Below are positions 17,180-25,101 of a stretch of DNA of 64,000 nt, one piece after another. The translations under genes were made by a program, and so were the position numbers. Under the pieces are notes generated by a model that saw nothing but the letters and a program-made list of their open reading frames with translations, was not told the DNA's origin and made no database searches. Every line of letters starts with the position of its first letter. Positions within the stretch are counted from its first letter, which is position 1. The stretch covers positions 558,001 through 622,000 of the forward strand of contig NZ_VRZA01000003.1 in NCBI RefSeq assembly GCF_008064665.1, given 5' to 3'. The stretch is from Parahaliea maris. GTDB taxonomy: Bacteria > Pseudomonadota > Gammaproteobacteria > Pseudomonadales > Halieaceae.

Positions 17180-18562
17180 ATGACAGACAATAATACTGAG
17201 GCCCGTCAGCAACTGCACGCCGCCTGGGAACAGATGTTGACAGGTTTGCAGGCCGCTCGGGATGTGATTGATGATCCGGCGTGTTTTCCCCCGCCGCCTT
17301 CGGATCGCAATCTCGCCGAGGGTTATCGCTACCTCGCCGGCTTTATGCATCACGCCATCGAGCGCAGCTTCTTTGAAGACCCGGATTACCCCGCCTTTCG
17401 CAATGCGCTGTCGGTGTACAACAAGTCCACTATCGACAATGCCGACGCCATCTACTTCTATGCCGCGATCGATGGTCGTAAACGCTACCGGGTGCACGCG
17501 GCCCTGCCGGACCATCGCCACTGGCGCGGCGAACCCCGGGCGGCTCGCGGGCCGCTGGCGCCGCAGTACCTGATTTTCGAGACCCAGAATGGTCAGCTCG
17601 CCGGCGATACCGGTGACCTGCGGGAGCTGATGCCCGGTTCCCGCACCGGTTTCGGCACGCTCGATACCTCGCAGTTGCTGGTGGGCGAAAACGGTGAACT
17701 GGAAATCCTGCTGGGGCCGGAGCTGCCTGCCGGTTACCAGGGCAATTTTATCTGCACGCGCAAACCGCCGGCTTCAAAGGACCCCGGGGGCGGCGATCGC
17801 TACGCCACCTATATCAGCGGGCGGCAGCTGTTCTACGACTGGGAGCGCGAGGAGGCGGTCCCGCTGACCATTACCTGCCTGGATACCGAAGGCGAGCACC
17901 CGCCGGCCCTCGACCCCGCGCGGGCGGCAGCATCGCTGACAAAACTCGGCGACGTGGTGCAGGGACAGATGCGCTTCTGGCTCGCCTTCTACGACCGGGT
18001 ACTCAACTGCAATGGCACCCACGAAGGTGACGGGCGTTATTTCATGCCGGTCAACAGCTACAACTCACCCAATGCCGCCTCCGGCGATACCGGTGGTGGC
18101 ATGAGCACCAATATCTATGCGGGCGGAATATTCGACCTGGCCGAGGATGAGGCCCTGTATATCGAGGCCCGCTACCACGGCGAGCCCGTGTACACCGGCA
18201 TGCACCTGGGCAACCTGTGGGGCGAGTCACCGGATTACGCCAACCACCAGAGCAGTCTCAATGGCTTCCAGATGCACATGGGTGAGGGTGGGGTGCAGCG
18301 CTGGGTGGTGGCCCATCGCGACCCTGGCGTGCCCAACTGGGTGGATACCACCGGACTGCCGCGGGGTTACCTGTCGCATCGCTGGGCCTACAGTACGCTA
18401 CCTCCCGAAGATCAATGGCCGACCATCAGCGCGCGGGTCGTCAAACTGTCCGGGGTACGCGACTGCTTCCCCACGGACACGCCGGAGGTGAGTCCCGCAC
18501 AGCGGCGGGCGGCGATTGCACTGCGGCAGCGGCACGTACAGCGCCGCTTCCGCGTATTCTGA
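17180..18562 (+). CDS. DUF1214 domain protein
   Basis: 460 residues without signal peptide. The C-terminal ~120 residues (from about PVYTGMHLGNLWGESPDY through RGYLSHRWAY) resemble the DUF1214 module, which has no agreed enzymatic role. The N-terminal half is helical, then beta-rich. DUF1214 genes are repeatedly found beside sulfotransferases and SDRs in hydrocarbon- or steroid-utilising proteobacteria and actinobacteria (recalled, not searched). Last gene of the operon. It converges on the dehydrogenase at 18581 with an 18-bp gap. Confidence 0.7.
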   Translation: MTDNNTEARQQLHAAWEQMLTGLQAARDVIDDPACFPPPPSDRNLAEGYRYLAGFMHHAIERSFFEDPDYPAFRNALSVYNKSTIDNADAIYFYAAIDGRKRYRVHAALPDHRHWRGEPRAARGPLAPQYLIFETQNGQLAGDTGDLRELMPGSRTGFGTLDTSQLLVGENGELEILLGPELPAGYQGNFICTRKPPASKDPGGGDRYATYISGRQLFYDWEREEAVPLTITCLDTEGEHPPALDPARAAASLTKLGDVVQGQMRFWLAFYDRVLNCNGTHEGDGRYFMPVNSYNSPNAASGDTGGGMSTNIYAGGIFDLAEDEALYIEARYHGEPVYTGMHLGNLWGESPDYANHQSSLNGFQMHMGEGGVQRWVVAHRDPGVPNWVDTTGLPRGYLSHRWAYSTLPPEDQWPTISARVVKLSGVRDCFPTDTPEVSPAQRRAAIALRQRHVQRRFRVF

Positions 18563-18580
18563 AATGCGTCGGGGTTCGCC

Positions 18581-19720
18581 TTAGTAGCCGCGCACCATAT
18601 CCACAGGGCTGAGGAGCTTTTCCCCGGCCACGTAGCGGCGCAGGTTTTCCAGGGCGATGATCATGGTGCGCAGGCGCGCGTCACCGCCGCTGGCGGCAAC
18701 GTGGGGTGTGATGATGACCCGGTCCATCTGCCACAATGGGTGGTCGTCCGGGAGCGGTTCCGGGTCGGTCACGTCCAGGCCCGCTCCGTACACCTGCCCG
18801 GAGCGCAGGGCCGCAACGAGGTCGTCGGTGACTGTGCTGCCACCGCGACCAACGCTGATGAAAATCGCCCCTGGCCGCGCTTCGGCAAAGAAGTCCTTGT
18901 CGAACAGGCCGCGGGTTTCGTCGGTCAGGGGCAGGGCGTTGACGATCACATGGGCCTGCTTTGACAGCTCGCCGAGTTCATCCGCCAGTCCCACGTAATC
19001 GACGAAGTCCGGACCCTCGCGGGACGAGTTGCGGGTGGCAATGATCCGCATGCCAAGGCCGTGGGCGCGCTGGGCGACTTCTGTGCCGATGCCACCGAGA
19101 CCCACCACCAGCATGGTTTTCCCTGCGACCTCACCAAAGCGCTCCTGGCCGGCGATGCCACGGTTCCAGTCGTTGTCCAGCTGGGCCCGGTGGTAGGCGG
19201 GGAGGGCGCGGGCAATGCTCATCAGCATGCCAATGGTGTGTTCGGCGATGGTCGGGCCCGACAGACGCTGGCTGTTACTGAACACCTTGCCCTCGAACAG
19301 GCGCTCATCGGCGCCGGAACAGCCGTCGACCCCAACCGGGTAGCTGTGCAGCCAGAACAGGGAGTCTGCTGCCTTAAGCAGTCGCTCAGAACAGATACCA
19401 ATGACAGCGTCGGCACCCTGGAGCAGCTCCGGGTCCACCCCCCAGTTGCCTGAGCGGTCGATGACCAATTCGATACTCCCCGCTGCGCGCTTCAGTTGCA
19501 GCTCCACGTCAGGCGTATTGCCAGTGAAGCCTGCGGGCAGGGAGACAACCACTTTGCGCGGCCGCCAGCCCTTGTGCTCCCTTAAAGGCAATGCCGTCTC
19601 GCGCAGCTGATGCTCCTTGATAACCCGGGTGGCCTCCGGCGTTGGTTCCGTGGCGCTGGTGGCAACGGCGGTCAGGCCGATGGTGGCGGCCAGGGCCAGG
19701 TTGGTCATTGTTTTGCGCAT
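18581..19720 (-). CDS. D-2-hydroxyacid dehydrogenase family protein with a signal peptide
   Basis: 379 residues (ATG at 19720; an in-frame ATG at 19708 is also possible). The N-terminus MRKTMTNLALAATIGLTAVATSA reads as a Sec signal peptide. The rest is a full D-2-hydroxyacid dehydrogenase: GLGGIGTEVA coenzyme loop, ATRNSSRE after the second strand (Arg suggesting NADP preference), SVGRGG catalytic Arg, DPEPLPDDHPLW Glu region and ITPHVAASGG catalytic His. An exported nucleotide-dependent dehydrogenase is unusual. Divergent from an exported amidohydrolase. Confidence 0.8.
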   Translation of the reverse strand: MRKTMTNLALAATIGLTAVATSATEPTPEATRVIKEHQLRETALPLREHKGWRPRKVVVSLPAGFTGNTPDVELQLKRAAGSIELVIDRSGNWGVDPELLQGADAVIGICSERLLKAADSLFWLHSYPVGVDGCSGADERLFEGKVFSNSQRLSGPTIAEHTIGMLMSIARALPAYHRAQLDNDWNRGIAGQERFGEVAGKTMLVVGLGGIGTEVAQRAHGLGMRIIATRNSSREGPDFVDYVGLADELGELSKQAHVIVNALPLTDETRGLFDKDFFAEARPGAIFISVGRGGSTVTDDLVAALRSGQVYGAGLDVTDPEPLPDDHPLWQMDRVIITPHVAASGGDARLRTMIIALENLRRYVAGEKLLSPVDMVRGY

Positions 19721-19831
19721 TGTCCCCGTTTCCGTTCAGGTGGCTGGCATGAGTCCCTAGCATAGGCACTCCTTGCGTTGACCGCGAGCGGCAGTGCTAT
19801 AGTCTGCGCACCGCAACAATGGAATGATCCC

Positions 19832-21472
19832 ATGAAACACGCTACCGCGCCCCTGCGCGTTCTCGCTCTTGCCGCCGCTTGCGCCGCCGTTCTGTCCTCC
19901 CAGGCTGGGGCGGAAGAGGTCACACCGGGAGAGGAAGCGATAACCAGCGTGCTCGCCCGCGGCGTTGCCGCGCCGCGCACGGCACCACCGCGTGGTGATG
20001 AAAGCGAAGGGCCTTTCGAGCGTCTGGTGATAGAGAACGCCTTCCTGGTCGACGGCACCGGCGCGCCTCCGCGGGGGCCGGTCAACATTGTCATCGAGGG
20101 CGATCGTATCGCCGATATCAAGGGGGGCGGCACGGCAGGCATTCACGGGGGAAGCAACGACTGGGGGCCTGGTAGCCGGGTCATCGATGCCAGTGGCCAG
20201 TATGTCCTGCCGGGACTGATCGATGCCCACGCCCATCTCGGTACGCCCTCTCACGCGCCGGCGGGGTCGCTCACCGATCCCGAGTACGTGCTCAAACTGT
20301 GGCTGGCCCACGGTGTCACCACAGTGCGTGACGTCGGCGCCATGATGGGTCTCGGCTGGACCCTCGACCACAAGAAGCGCAGTGCCAGCGGGGAAATCAG
20401 CGCGCCGCGCATGGTGGTGCACTCCATGTTCCCCGAGGCCATGGAATCGCCCGATGCAGCACGCAAGTGGGTGCGCGCCGTGCGCAAGCGCGGCGCCGAT
20501 GGCATCAAATTCCTCGGCGCCGCGCCGGACCTGATCGAGGCGGCCATGGACGAGGCGCGCGAGCTCGGTATGAAGACGGCCTACCACCACTCCCAACTGT
20601 CAGTCACGGGCACCAATGTGCTGGACAGCGCACGGATGGGCCTGGACAGCATGGAGCACTGGTACGGTTTACCCGAGGCCATGTTCGAGGAGCGTGTCAT
20701 CCAGGATTACCCCTACGACTACAACTACAGCAATGAGCAGGATCGCTTCGGCCAGGCGGGTCGCCTGTGGTTGCAGGCCGCGCCTCCTGGCTCCGAGCGC
20801 TGGCAGGCGACGATCGATGAACTGATCTCGCTGGACTTTACCCTCGATCCTACCTTCACCATTTACGAGGCCGCCCGGGATGTCATGCGCGCGCGCCATG
20901 CGCCCTGGCACGACGAGTACACCATGCCCTACATCGCCCGTGCCTTTGAGCCGAGCCCCGAGGTGCACGGTTCCTTCTTCTTTGACTGGACCACGGCCGA
21001 CGAGGTGGCCTGGAAGCGCAACTACCAGCGCTGGATGACTTTCGTGAACGACTACAAGAACGCCGGTGGCCGGGTTACCGTGGGCTCGGATGCGGGCTTC
21101 ATCTACAAGATTTACGGCTTTGCCTATGTGCGCGAGCTGGAGCTGCTGCAGGAGGCGGGCTTTCACCCGCTGGAGGTGCTGAAGTCGGCGACCCTCAACG
21201 GCGCCGAACTGCTGGGCATGGAGGATGAAATCGGCAGCGTGGAGATCGGCAAACGGGCGGACCTGGTGATCGTGAACGAGAACCCGGTGGCCAACTTCAA
21301 GGTGCTCTATGGCACCGGGCACCTGAAGCTCGACGAGCAGAGCCACACCCTGGAACGCACCGAGGGCATTCGCTACGTGATTCGGGACGGCATTGTGTTC
21401 GACAAGGACAAGCTGCTGGAGGACGTGCGCGAACTGGTTGCGGCGCAAAAAGCGGCGGAAGCCGGGGCCTGA
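19832..21472 (+). CDS. Exported metal-dependent amidohydrolase
   Basis: 546 residues from ATG 19832 (MKHATAPLRVLALAAACAAVLSSQAGAEE, a clear signal peptide with AxA cleavage site). The amidohydrolase core has GLIDAHAHLGTPS (HxH), a Lys-containing GIKFLGAAP strand, YHHSQLS and LDSMEHWYG (third and fourth His), and VGSDAGFIYKIYG (catalytic Asp). The C-terminal GSVEIGKRADLVIVNENP is typical of imidazolonepropionase-like members. Periplasmic hydrolase of an amide, peptide or cyclic compound; substrate unknown. Transcribed divergently from the exported dehydrogenase at 18581-19720. Confidence 0.82.
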   Translation: MKHATAPLRVLALAAACAAVLSSQAGAEEVTPGEEAITSVLARGVAAPRTAPPRGDESEGPFERLVIENAFLVDGTGAPPRGPVNIVIEGDRIADIKGGGTAGIHGGSNDWGPGSRVIDASGQYVLPGLIDAHAHLGTPSHAPAGSLTDPEYVLKLWLAHGVTTVRDVGAMMGLGWTLDHKKRSASGEISAPRMVVHSMFPEAMESPDAARKWVRAVRKRGADGIKFLGAAPDLIEAAMDEARELGMKTAYHHSQLSVTGTNVLDSARMGLDSMEHWYGLPEAMFEERVIQDYPYDYNYSNEQDRFGQAGRLWLQAAPPGSERWQATIDELISLDFTLDPTFTIYEAARDVMRARHAPWHDEYTMPYIARAFEPSPEVHGSFFFDWTTADEVAWKRNYQRWMTFVNDYKNAGGRVTVGSDAGFIYKIYGFAYVRELELLQEAGFHPLEVLKSATLNGAELLGMEDEIGSVEIGKRADLVIVNENPVANFKVLYGTGHLKLDEQSHTLERTEGIRYVIRDGIVFDKDKLLEDVRELVAAQKAAEAGA

Positions 21473-21494
21473 TCCGCCGCAAGCGCCTGCCGCC

Positions 21495-21680
21495 TCATAA
21501 GCGGTAGTCCAGGTTGAAGCCGTACATCCGCGGAGGATTGTAGACCATGCCGGCAAAACTAATCCCTTCGAAGGCCCCGATGCCGCTCTGGCGGTAGAAC
21601 TCGTCGGGCAGGTTCTTGCCCCAGAGGGTGGCGGTCAGGCTGCCGGCCTCACCCAGGCTGATATCCGAGCGGTCGAATCC
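21495..21680 (-). pseudogene. C-terminal remnant of a TonB-dependent receptor
   Basis: Read on the minus strand, 61 codons end in TGA at 21495. The translation has GSLTATLWGKNLPDEFY and then NPPRMYGFNLDYRL at the end, the typical last barrel strands of a TonB-dependent receptor. Compare the intact receptor at 37604-39784, which has LWGKNLEDKTYY and ends GEPRTYGVDVIYEY. There is no start codon, signal peptide or plug. The fragment follows the luxR stop codon directly and in the same frame, so a receptor was probably lost at the junction with luxR. Confidence 0.7.
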
Positions 21681-22811
21681 TTAGCCCAGCCCGGCGACGC
21701 TGCGCAGCACCAGGCTCACCAGGGCGGACTGCTGGTTGACCCCGGTTTTCTGGAAGGTGCCGCGCAGGTGGGTGCGCAGGGTATTGCGGGTGACGCAGCG
21801 TTCCTCGGCGATCTGGTCGAGGCTCATGCCATTGGCCAGGGCGATGGCAAGCTGGGCTTCGCTGGGAGTGAAATCGAACAGCTGTTGCAACAGGCCCTGT
21901 TGTTCCGGGCTCAGGATCTCGGGCGTGCTGATGTAAACCGCCAGGTGGGGGCCGCCTTCTTCCGGGTGCACACCAGCGCCCTTGTCAGCGGCCAGTGGCT
22001 TGATGACCAGGTAGAGGTCCTGAGCCGGGTCTTCATCCCCCAGGCGCAGAGCCGGGGCCAGGGAGGGGGTGCTGCGGCCCTGTCCGCTCTCCTGCAACAG
22101 GGCCTGCAGGCGGCCCTGGTCTCCCCGGCGGAGGGCTGTCAGCTTGCCCTTGCGATCACCGATCAGCCTGCTGCTGCTCAGCAGGGCCCGGGCCACCGGA
22201 TTGCATTGCAGGATACGGCCTTCGCGGTCCAGCAAGACGGTGGCCAGTTCCAGGCGGCTGGCGACGCTGTCGTAGATACCCAGTTCGAAACCCTGGCGCC
22301 GGGTCTGGTCGAGCCAGCTTTGCAATTGCCTGAGGTGCGGGCCCAGCAGGTTGAACAGTTTCCGGTCCGTGTCACCGAACGCTGGCTTTCCCTCGCCGCG
22401 CAGGGCACGCAGGAAAATGCCCGGCCCGTGCTCCCTGGGCACGTCGATGCCCAGTATTTGCACCAGGTCCGAGGGCTGCATGAACTCGCGGTAGTAGGGT
22501 GTCTGTCTCAGTTCGCCCAGGGGCACCACCTCCTCCAGGGTGATGGCCTCTCCGGGAGGCAGGTTGACGAAGGGGTCCAGCGCCGAGAAGTCGTTGGCGT
22601 ACTGAAGCTGGTGTTCACTGTCGAACAGGTCGTCGCTCATGAACAGGACACCGGGGTCACCCGGTTGCGGTCGGGCGAGGTTCAGCACCGTGAGCCGGGC
22701 ATCGGTCAGGCCGCTCAACTGGCGCAGGAAATCCGTCCAGGGTGAGGTTTCGCGGGCACCGTTATACAGGGCTTCCAGCAGGCTGTTATAGGTGTCCAGT
22801 GACAGGTTCAT
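21681..22811 (-). CDS. LuxR-type transcriptional regulator
   Basis: 376 residues. A long N-terminal sensory part contains a PAS-like segment (~200-225, TVLLDREGRILQCNPVARALL). The C-terminal LuxR helix-turn-helix is FTPSEAQLAIALANGMSLDQIAEERCVTRNTLRTHLRGTF split around residues 314-355. No receiver domain or autoinducer-binding motif is visible. It shares layout with a paralogue at 51449-52630. It lies just downstream of the Baeyer-Villiger monooxygenase gene on the same strand with a 129-bp gap, so it may have its own promoter. Ligand unknown. Confidence 0.85.
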   Translation of the reverse strand: MNLSLDTYNSLLEALYNGARETSPWTDFLRQLSGLTDARLTVLNLARPQPGDPGVLFMSDDLFDSEHQLQYANDFSALDPFVNLPPGEAITLEEVVPLGELRQTPYYREFMQPSDLVQILGIDVPREHGPGIFLRALRGEGKPAFGDTDRKLFNLLGPHLRQLQSWLDQTRRQGFELGIYDSVASRLELATVLLDREGRILQCNPVARALLSSSRLIGDRKGKLTALRRGDQGRLQALLQESGQGRSTPSLAPALRLGDEDPAQDLYLVIKPLAADKGAGVHPEEGGPHLAVYISTPEILSPEQQGLLQQLFDFTPSEAQLAIALANGMSLDQIAEERCVTRNTLRTHLRGTFQKTGVNQQSALVSLVLRSVAGLG

Positions 22812-22924
22812 GGCGGTTTCGGGTCCGTTTTCTGCAGCGGGGCGCCTGCAACCGTATTGGCCCCGCAGGACGGTTGCCGCCGGACCAAACTACCACGAAG
22901 GCCCGCGCCTGTTACAGCGCGTAC

Positions 22925-22956
22925 TCAGTTGAAACGATAGTCAGCTGAAGCGGTAG
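22925..22956. repeat. 16-bp imperfect tandem duplication at the monooxygenase stop codon
   Basis: Two adjacent 16-mers, TCAGTTGAAACGATAG (22925-22940) and TCAGCTGAAGCGGTAG (22941-22956), differ at three positions. The second contains the monooxygenase stop (22941-22943). The unit length is not a multiple of three, so the copy lies outside the gene in another frame. Confidence 0.6.
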
Positions 22957-24896
22957 TCCGCTGGATCGGGCTGCTTGGTCATCTGCCAGTAGTCGATAAT
23001 GCGAAAGGGCAGGTTGGCGGTGACCCGGCCGGCCTCGTTCTTGTACCAGTTGTTGACGCCCTCCCAGCCCCAGGCCGTTCCCGCGTTGATGCGGTCGACT
23101 TTGTTGTTGTAGGCGTCGTGGACTTCCTGCTTCACCTCCATGGCGCGGTGCCCCTGCTCCAGCAGCAGGCGAATACTGCGCAGGATGTAATTCACCTGGG
23201 ACTCGGCATTGTGGGCGATGCTGCCTGCGACCACCAGGTTGGTGTTGGGGCCGTAGATGCAGAACAGGTTGGGAAAATTGGGCACGGTAATCCCCAGGTA
23301 GGCCCGGCCATTGGTTTCGGACCACTGCTCGCTGAGCCCGATCCCGTCGCGGCCGGTAATCTGCATCGGAAACAGGAAGCGGTCGGCGTAAAAGCCCGTG
23401 GCGCAGGCAATGGCATCCACGGCGTGCAGGGTGCCGTCCACTGTACGCACCCCCGACGGCTCTATGGCTTCGATGCCTTCGGTTACCAGCGACACGTTGT
23501 CTTTCTGCAGGGCGGCCAGGTAGGTGCCGTTGTCCTGCAGGATGCGTTTACCAAAGGGCGGGTAGGTGGGCAGGACCTTTTGCAGCAGGGCCGGGTCGTG
23601 CACCTGGGATTCGATCCATGCCGTCAGGCCCTCGCGCATCTCGTCGTTGGCGGCGCTGACCGAGTGCGCGTCATGCCACGCAGGGTCCACCAGCGTCTTG
23701 TCGTAGACGCCTTCGACCGAGGTATAGAACAGCCAGAATCGGTACCACTTGCTGTAGTAGGGCAGTTTTTTCAGGGCCCACTGCTGCCCCTTGCCCACCG
23801 CGGTGTGGTAGCCGGGGTTGGGGAACATCCACGCCGGAGAGCGCTGGAATACGGTGAGTTCCCCCGCGGTCCCGGCCAGTTCCGGAATGATCTGGAAGGC
23901 GCTGGCCCCGGAACCGATCACTGCCACCCGCTTGCCGGCCAGGTCCAGCCCTTCCGGCCAGGCGCCGGAGTGGAACAGGGGGCCAGCGAAGGTCTCGATG
24001 CCCGCGATGTCCGGCAGGCGGGGGCGGTTGAGCTGGCCTACGGCGCTGATCAGGGCGCGGGCGGTCAGTGTTTGTGAATGCCCTTTGGCATCGGCGACTT
24101 CCACCAGCCAGCTGCCCGCTGCCTCATCCCAGCGCGCGGCTGTCACCTCGGTATTGAAGCGAATGTTCGGTTTGACGCGGTAGTCCTCTGCGCAGCGGTC
24201 AAAGTAGGCGCGAATTTCGTCCGCCAACGGGAAGTGGCTGCTCCAGTCGTGATTTGGCTCGAAGGAGTAGCTGTAGCTATGGCCGTGAACATCCACCCGA
24301 CAGCCCGGGTAGTGGTTCTCGAACCAGGTGCCGCCGACCCCGGGATTCTTCTCGATGATAGTGTAGGGAATGCCCGCCTCCCCGAGGCGGATTCCTGCCA
24401 GCACACCGCCCATGCCGGCACCGATAATGACCACCGGGAAATTCCGGCCGGCTTCCTTGAGGGCCGCGGTCTCCAGGTTCAGGCCGCGCTGGTCGACGCC
24501 GTCGAGGGCGATCTCCTCGCGGATGAACGCCTCGTAGCGCTCGTCCAGTTCGTGGCCGCACAAGAAGCGGTAGAGTGCGCTTACCACGCTGTCATCCAGT
24601 TGCGGCAGGCTGCCGCCCCGCGCCCGGTAGGCGGCAATGGCGTCCAGGAGTTCCTCGTGGACCTGAGCCGCCTCTTCCCGGGTGTAGCCACCTTCCATCA
24701 GTTGTTCGCCGCTGGCGCCCGCCTCGACGACGCTGATCATGCGCGGCGAGCGGTAGCGCTGCAGCACGCTGGTGTCGCCGGTCAGGTGGACCAGGGTCAT
24801 CAGCAGGGACGGTACATTCAGTTCCCACAGTGACTGGGCGATGGTGTCTGCGCTCTCGGTAATGGGCTCTACCGAGGCCTTCAGGTGCTCGAGCAT
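22941..24896 (-). CDS. Baeyer-Villiger monooxygenase, 4-hydroxyacetophenone-monooxygenase-like
   Basis: 651 residues from ATG 24896, chosen for the AAGGAG upstream; a longer frame to 25010 has no RBS. An extra helical N-terminal domain of ~150 residues precedes the FAD loop VVIIGAGMGGVLAG (159-164). The type I Baeyer-Villiger fingerprint FAGPLFHSGAWP (F303-P314, pattern FxGxxxHxxxWP) is intact, and the NADPH loop is VAVIGSGASA. Length and N-terminal extension match HAPMO-type enzymes, which convert aryl or alkyl ketones to esters. Divergent from the acetolactate-synthase-like gene; LuxR lies downstream. Confidence 0.87.
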   Translation of the reverse strand: MLEHLKASVEPITESADTIAQSLWELNVPSLLMTLVHLTGDTSVLQRYRSPRMISVVEAGASGEQLMEGGYTREEAAQVHEELLDAIAAYRARGGSLPQLDDSVVSALYRFLCGHELDERYEAFIREEIALDGVDQRGLNLETAALKEAGRNFPVVIIGAGMGGVLAGIRLGEAGIPYTIIEKNPGVGGTWFENHYPGCRVDVHGHSYSYSFEPNHDWSSHFPLADEIRAYFDRCAEDYRVKPNIRFNTEVTAARWDEAAGSWLVEVADAKGHSQTLTARALISAVGQLNRPRLPDIAGIETFAGPLFHSGAWPEGLDLAGKRVAVIGSGASAFQIIPELAGTAGELTVFQRSPAWMFPNPGYHTAVGKGQQWALKKLPYYSKWYRFWLFYTSVEGVYDKTLVDPAWHDAHSVSAANDEMREGLTAWIESQVHDPALLQKVLPTYPPFGKRILQDNGTYLAALQKDNVSLVTEGIEAIEPSGVRTVDGTLHAVDAIACATGFYADRFLFPMQITGRDGIGLSEQWSETNGRAYLGITVPNFPNLFCIYGPNTNLVVAGSIAHNAESQVNYILRSIRLLLEQGHRAMEVKQEVHDAYNNKVDRINAGTAWGWEGVNNWYKNEAGRVTANLPFRIIDYWQMTKQPDPADYRFS

Positions 24897-25101
24897 GCGG
24901 TGCTCCTTGGTCGATCGAATGGCGATCAAATTCTTATAGGGTTTCTTATCCCACAGCCGGCGGTGAACTGCGAGTGTGGCGATGATGGCGGCCCGGTGCG
25001 GCAGGCACATCCTCCAAATAGATGAACCATGCCGCCCGGCGTGTCATTTCCCCAGCCTGTGCTAGCATCTTTTAACCAACCATGGATTTGGGGAGAGTGC
25101 A

